Positions 14,101 through 16,008 of a stretch of DNA of 16,008 nt are shown in pieces. A program made the position numbers and the translations under genes. The stretch's first letter is position 1. The number at the start of each line of letters is the position of its first letter. A model generated the notes under the pieces. The model did not search any database. It saw only the letters and a program-made list of their open reading frames with translations, and was not told the DNA's origin. Origin of the DNA: Bacteroidota bacterium. Its GTDB lineage: Bacteria > Bacteroidota > Bacteroidia > 2-12-FULL-35-15. The stretch covers positions 1 to 16,008 of the forward strand of contig JAIOQD010000257.1 in NCBI GenBank assembly GCA_021413595.1, given 5' to 3'.

Positions 14101-16008
14101 AGTATCGGCTTGTTTATTTACCAAATCAGCTTTTGTATTTTCTTCCGTTACTGAAACATTGTTATATACAAACTGATTTTCAGTTCCCGCAACTGCTGCT
14201 GTTGTGGTGTCAGCATTTTTAGTAATTGTGTTAGTATTAGCTGTAATGTTTGTGTTTTCTGTGTTAGAGTTGGCAGCAATGGCTGATTGGTTTATATTTG
14301 CTAAACTTTTTTGTGCTTCTATGTTCTTTTCTTTTGAGCTGTTTTCAGCATCACTTATTTTTTTAGCCAGCAATGCTTTCATTTCAGGGTCTGTTTCAGA
14401 TATATAATCTGCCTTTTGTTTTGCTACATCAGCATCAATAGCTTCCGACCACTTTTTTAATACTGTTGCTTTTTCTTTTTCACGCTCATCCTTATTCTCA
14501 ATTTTTTCGGCAGTAGCCAAATCAGTTGAATATTGTTTATTAATATCTGAGAAGGCTTTTGCTGTGGTATTTGTATTCGTTGTTGAAGTATTTGTATTAC
14601 TAGATGAAACTGTATTTGTACTATTATTATCCGAAGTGTTTGAAGCTGCAATGTTATCTGAAGATTGACTTGATGCTTTAATACTATTAACCTGTTGCTC
14701 TAATTTGTTTTTATCAATGGCAGCTACATTAGCTGCGGCTGTTTCACTGCTGCTTGTTTTAGACTGATCCACCACAGTACTAACCAGATCGGCTTCATTT
14801 TTAATGCCACTGTATTCTTTTTCAACCTTAACAAGCTTTATTTGATTTTGTTCTAATTCTTTTTGTTTCTTGCCATTTTCAATCACCAGCTCTGCAATCT
14901 GATTGTCTAAGCCTTGTTTTACTTGGTTGTTTTTAGTATTAGCAGCATCAAGTTTTAATTCACTTATGATGGTTTCATTATCAGCTATATCTTTTTTGAG
15001 GTCGCTGGATACTTGTGTTGTTTGATCTAATTCACGTTTTTTGTTTTCTTCTTCTTTTTTATAACTGTTTAAAACGGGGAAACGATCAGCATTGCTTAGA
15101 CTCAATGCCTCTAACCTTTTTTCTAATTCATCTAATTTACTTGTTGATTCTTTAGAATTTTTCGATTTTACAGCAACCTCTAGTTCTTTTGCATATTGCA
15201 TGGATAGATCAGCCTCTTCCTTTTTTGCAATTGCTGTTGCATCCATTCTTTTTGCAAGATTAAATGCCACAACAGTTTCTTTGTTAAGCCTTTCTGCTTC
15301 TGCTCTTGCAGCATTTGCTTCATCAGTAAGTGCTTGTTTTTTAATATTATCATCTGTGGCTGATGCAGAAGCCATTAAAGCATCCGCTTCCTTTGATTTA
15401 CTTTGTGCCTGTTCATTTTTTTGATTCGCAAAACTCATTGCAATATCAGCCTGTTCTCTTGCTGTTGTGGCTTCAGTATCTACAATACTTGCATCATTAT
15501 AAGCAATCTTAACAATATCATCGTTGCTTAATGTTTTAACGGTTTTAGGTGTATCCGTTTGCTGTACGATGGCTGTTTCGGTAGCTGAAACACTATCCTC
15601 TTTTGTAGTATTGATAGCAGACTCTGTGGAAGCCATCACATCCATTTTCGCTTTTTCTTTGATCACATTAATTGCCAACAAATAATTGGAATCGCTTATC
15701 GCTTCATCAAATAAATTGTTTATTTTCAACTTATCGGTAGGTAATTCAAAGCTGATCTCTTGTTTCATTGGTCTGAATTCAGTCTGAACAGGAACCTTAA
15801 CTACTTCGGATTGTGTAGCAAAATCAGGAGTTTCAACAGTAAATAAAAAACTGCCACCATTCGGTAATTTTATGTCATACGAACCTGTTGGTGTAGAATT
15901 AAAAATGCCAAGAATAGTATTATCATTCACATTTTTTACTGTGATTTTTATGTTAAGTGCTTGATCCTTATGATTTTTAAGAACAGTCCCTTTTATAATT
16001 GCAAAATC
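11107..16008 (-). CDS. Giant envelope protein: regulatory-like beta domain, duplicated coiled coils, three SPOR-like domains; 5' end outside window
   Basis: The frame is open to the window edge; the GTG at 15930 is internal, since the 26 codons upstream (FAIIKGTVLKNHKDQALNIK) start the same beta domain. Numbering from 15930, residues up to about 65 complete a carboxypeptidase-regulatory-like fold (GSYDIKLPNGGSFLFTVE). About 135-420 is an Ala/Lys/Glu-rich coiled coil. About 459-750 and 802-1141 are two copies of one long helical module, separated by Asn/Thr/Ser-rich linkers (for example 428-457). Three SPOR-like domains follow at about 1237-1311 (FKVQIGAFRKP), 1373-1450 (YTVQVGVFSQP) and 1524-1605 (YKIQIGAFNDE); SPOR domains bind glycan strands stripped of stem peptides. 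The plan resembles Bacteroidota outer-membrane-associated proteins that often have an N-terminal PD40-type propeller, which would lie beyond 16008. The precise role is unknown; a periplasmic peptidoglycan-bound scaffold is inferred. clpS follows 67 nt downstream. Confidence 0.88.
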   Translation of the reverse strand, partial: DFAIIKGTVLKNHKDQALNIKITVKNVNDNTILGIFNSTPTGSYDIKLPNGGSFLFTVETPDFATQSEVVKVPVQTEFRPMKQEISFELPTDKLKINNLFDEAISDSNYLLAINVIKEKAKMDVMASTESAINTTKEDSVSATETAIVQQTDTPKTVKTLSNDDIVKIAYNDASIVDTEATTAREQADIAMSFANQKNEQAQSKSKEADALMASASATDDNIKKQALTDEANAARAEAERLNKETVVAFNLAKRMDATAIAKKEEADLSMQYAKELEVAVKSKNSKESTSKLDELEKRLEALSLSNADRFPVLNSYKKEEENKKRELDQTTQVSSDLKKDIADNETIISELKLDAANTKNNQVKQGLDNQIAELVIENGKKQKELEQNQIKLVKVEKEYSGIKNEADLVSTVVDQSKTSSSETAAANVAAIDKNKLEQQVNSIKASSQSSDNIAASNTSDNNSTNTVSSSNTNTSTTNTNTTAKAFSDINKQYSTDLATAEKIENKDEREKEKATVLKKWSEAIDADVAKQKADYISETDPEMKALLAKKISDAENSSKEKNIEAQKSLANINQSAIAANSNTENTNITANTNTITKNADTTTAAVAGTENQFVYNNVSVTEENTKADLVNKQADTLVSYSDDLRSKAAKEKNPETKKILLEQSNDMLEQSKEKKIQAAQLNSNANKTEYASNKVQLDNLAKSYSTNTSDDIAMADMNNDEALIYFEKAEKLHLRADTTRSLDQKAILLEDASKNEMLALEKQKKSADIYKNHNATVAATSVNTNGNSSDSSNPVNANSTEQNGGSVKNTTSPVNTNTAGTSKTTATALIDINKKYKADLATAEKNTNEGDREKEKADVLKKWAEAIDADIEKQEQDYAATTDPEMKALLLKKISDAEVSSKEKKTQASQSLTKAETLNQQNIATNTSSDNTAVKDNTTNTTGDQKSNPNNTNAVANTTLPVKENVFFPVTDSTTLPVKDNTVSIAKTNETINANSNTTSAENQNTYNEPAAKEQMLKAEVLNKEADVVMSQSVELKSQAAKSKNTTTKNTIYAQSEELMKEGQDKKLQASQLIGTANTTQFDSNQNELDQIASASSSNASTEILKAEITNDEAKTFFDNARKQRIKASTTDSYSAKETELEAARKNEINALEKQKEAMDIYKKYNPNFIASATNAANNQSVTNNQLNSGTSIPPVTNAVVSAGNITPPLNSSINENAGNTSIRTSSSSDVILSPNEVFEQKSTPIYSLKNPIPINKELPEGLIFKVQIGAFRKPIPQDLFQGMSPITGETTPKGFIRYTVGVFEKFTTADKVKNKIIGMGYKDAFIVAFLNGKRIPINEAYAMAGGVPTTVLQINNPIVNTENNTVVTTNELPVTDKKTDELKAIAKTESVTTVQGLFYTVQVGVFSQPVVAGKLYNMKPLYTETAANGNLRYYTGIYKSVSRAAEATEMINDVGIKDAFVTAYYNGKRISLAEAKQYEKQGDAVFSTGANVNKLPMFTALPKQSLTEERWIVDITDITQPAANNSTSNQINKEATPSSSDASNSGIIYKIQIGAFNDEVPLEIANKFIKIASKGIKTYKDNNGLTVYTVGNLKTYEEANSLKSEVVAESLTDAFIIAFRNGEKIPVEEARK
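11116..12222 (-). repeat. Three tandem SPOR-like domains with a shared C-terminal tail motif
   Basis: The domains lie at about 12222-11998, 11814-11581 and 11361-11116. Each opens with a beta strand V/I-Q-I/V-G-A/V-F, continues with an aromatic strand (RYTVGVFEKF, RYYTGIYKSV, VYTVGNLKTY) and ends with a helix into a matching tail: KDAFIVAFLNGKRIPINEA, KDAFVTAYYNGKRISLAEA and TDAFIIAFRNGEKIPVEEA. The strands and spacing are those of SPOR folds. Confidence 0.82.
12508..13527 (-). repeat. Helical module copy B of the giant SPOR protein
   Basis: Residues of about 802-1141. Counterparts of copy A are DINKKY, DLATAEK, VLKKWAEAIDADI, TDPEMKALLLKKISDAE and SSKEK, then AEVLNKEADVVMSQSVELKSQ, DKKLQASQL, TNDEAKTFFDNARKQRIKA and NALEKQKEAMDIYKKYN. 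The first segment is far better conserved between copies than the second. The linker between segments is longer here (about 890-985) and holds a short internal repeat, TLPVKEN and TLPVKDN. Confidence 0.8.
13684..14556 (-). repeat. Helical module copy A of the giant SPOR protein
   Basis: Residues of about 459-749 (numbered from 15930). Segment one has DINKQY, DLATAEK, VLKKWSEAIDADV, TDPEMKALLAKKISDAE and SSKEK. Segment two has ADLVNKQADTLVSYSDDLRSK, KEKKIQAAQL, NNDEALIYFEKAEKLHLRA and LALEKQKKSADIYKNHN. Each block has a counterpart in copy B. This is a protein-level repeat; the nucleotide sequences have diverged visibly. Confidence 0.8.

Noticed and set aside
15092..15424. Plus-strand open frame of 110 codons, Ala/Ser/Phe/Leu-rich
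   Set aside because: It is the antisense of the Ala/Lys/Glu coiled coil of the giant SPOR protein; such regions give long, hydrophobic-looking reverse frames. No leader or family resemblance supports it.
11107..15930. GTG at 15930 as the true start of the giant SPOR protein
   Set aside because: The same frame is open to the window edge and the upstream codons form the first strands of the same beta domain, so the gene is truncated by the window.
1..16008. Defence island, toxin-antitoxin, CRISPR or prophage
   Set aside because: No nuclease, restriction, toxin, integrase or phage-like gene and no direct-repeat array with spacers was found; identifiable genes are housekeeping or envelope functions.

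Overview
The window looks like a chromosomal segment of a Bacteroidota (CFB-group) bacterium. The DNA is AT-rich and genes rarely have a Shine-Dalgarno sequence. Several leaders carry the Bacteroidota -7 promoter box TAnnTTTG. The gene content is also typical of the phylum: a NamZ/DUF1343 muramidase, a LolC/E-type permease, an OmpA protein with a beta-sandwich front end, a Bacteroidota-type ClpS, and a huge SPOR-domain envelope protein. No phage, integrase, CRISPR array, rRNA or tRNA was seen. The species cannot be named from this stretch.

Layout. Positions 1-718 (minus strand, cut by the window edge) encode the N-terminal half of a secreted NamZ-like exo-muramidase, divergent from a LolC/E-type permease (779-2029). 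A gap of about 380 bp holds a weak terminator and a 111-bp element with perfect 18-bp terminal inverted repeats that looks like a MITE. Next come an exported OmpA-family protein (2414-3679) and a PLP-dependent cystathionine beta-synthase-like enzyme with a C-terminal CBS pair (3759-5129). A hairpin of 7-bp AACTTTN repeats precedes a signal-less BtuF-like protein (5229-6035) whose start codon lies in that repeat. The same heptads recur in frame inside this gene. Proline dehydrogenase (6206-7375) follows; its expected N-terminus is missing, and a GC-richer, repeat-like stretch lies where it should be.

Positions 7486-10705 hold three plus-strand genes of unknown function. They are a four-TM protein with a soluble C-terminal domain, a 547-residue single-pass protein whose long cytoplasmic N-terminal arm carries six copies of a Y-x-x-[HSR]-K-T motif, and a small helical soluble protein. 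On the minus strand, clpS (10740-11039) lies downstream of a very large envelope protein (11107 to beyond 16008). That protein has a carboxypeptidase-regulatory-like domain, long coiled coils with a large internal duplication, Asn/Thr/Ser-rich linkers and three C-terminal SPOR-like domains.

How the genes fit together. The NamZ, Lol-type, OmpA and SPOR proteins all act on the envelope or peptidoglycan, but they are not one operon. The CBS, BtuF-like and PRODH genes are metabolic housekeeping. The best candidates for something undescribed are the six-motif bitopic protein with its small helical neighbour, and the internally duplicated triple-SPOR protein. The best evolutionary observations are the repeat invasion in and around the BtuF-like gene and the replaced N-terminus of PRODH.
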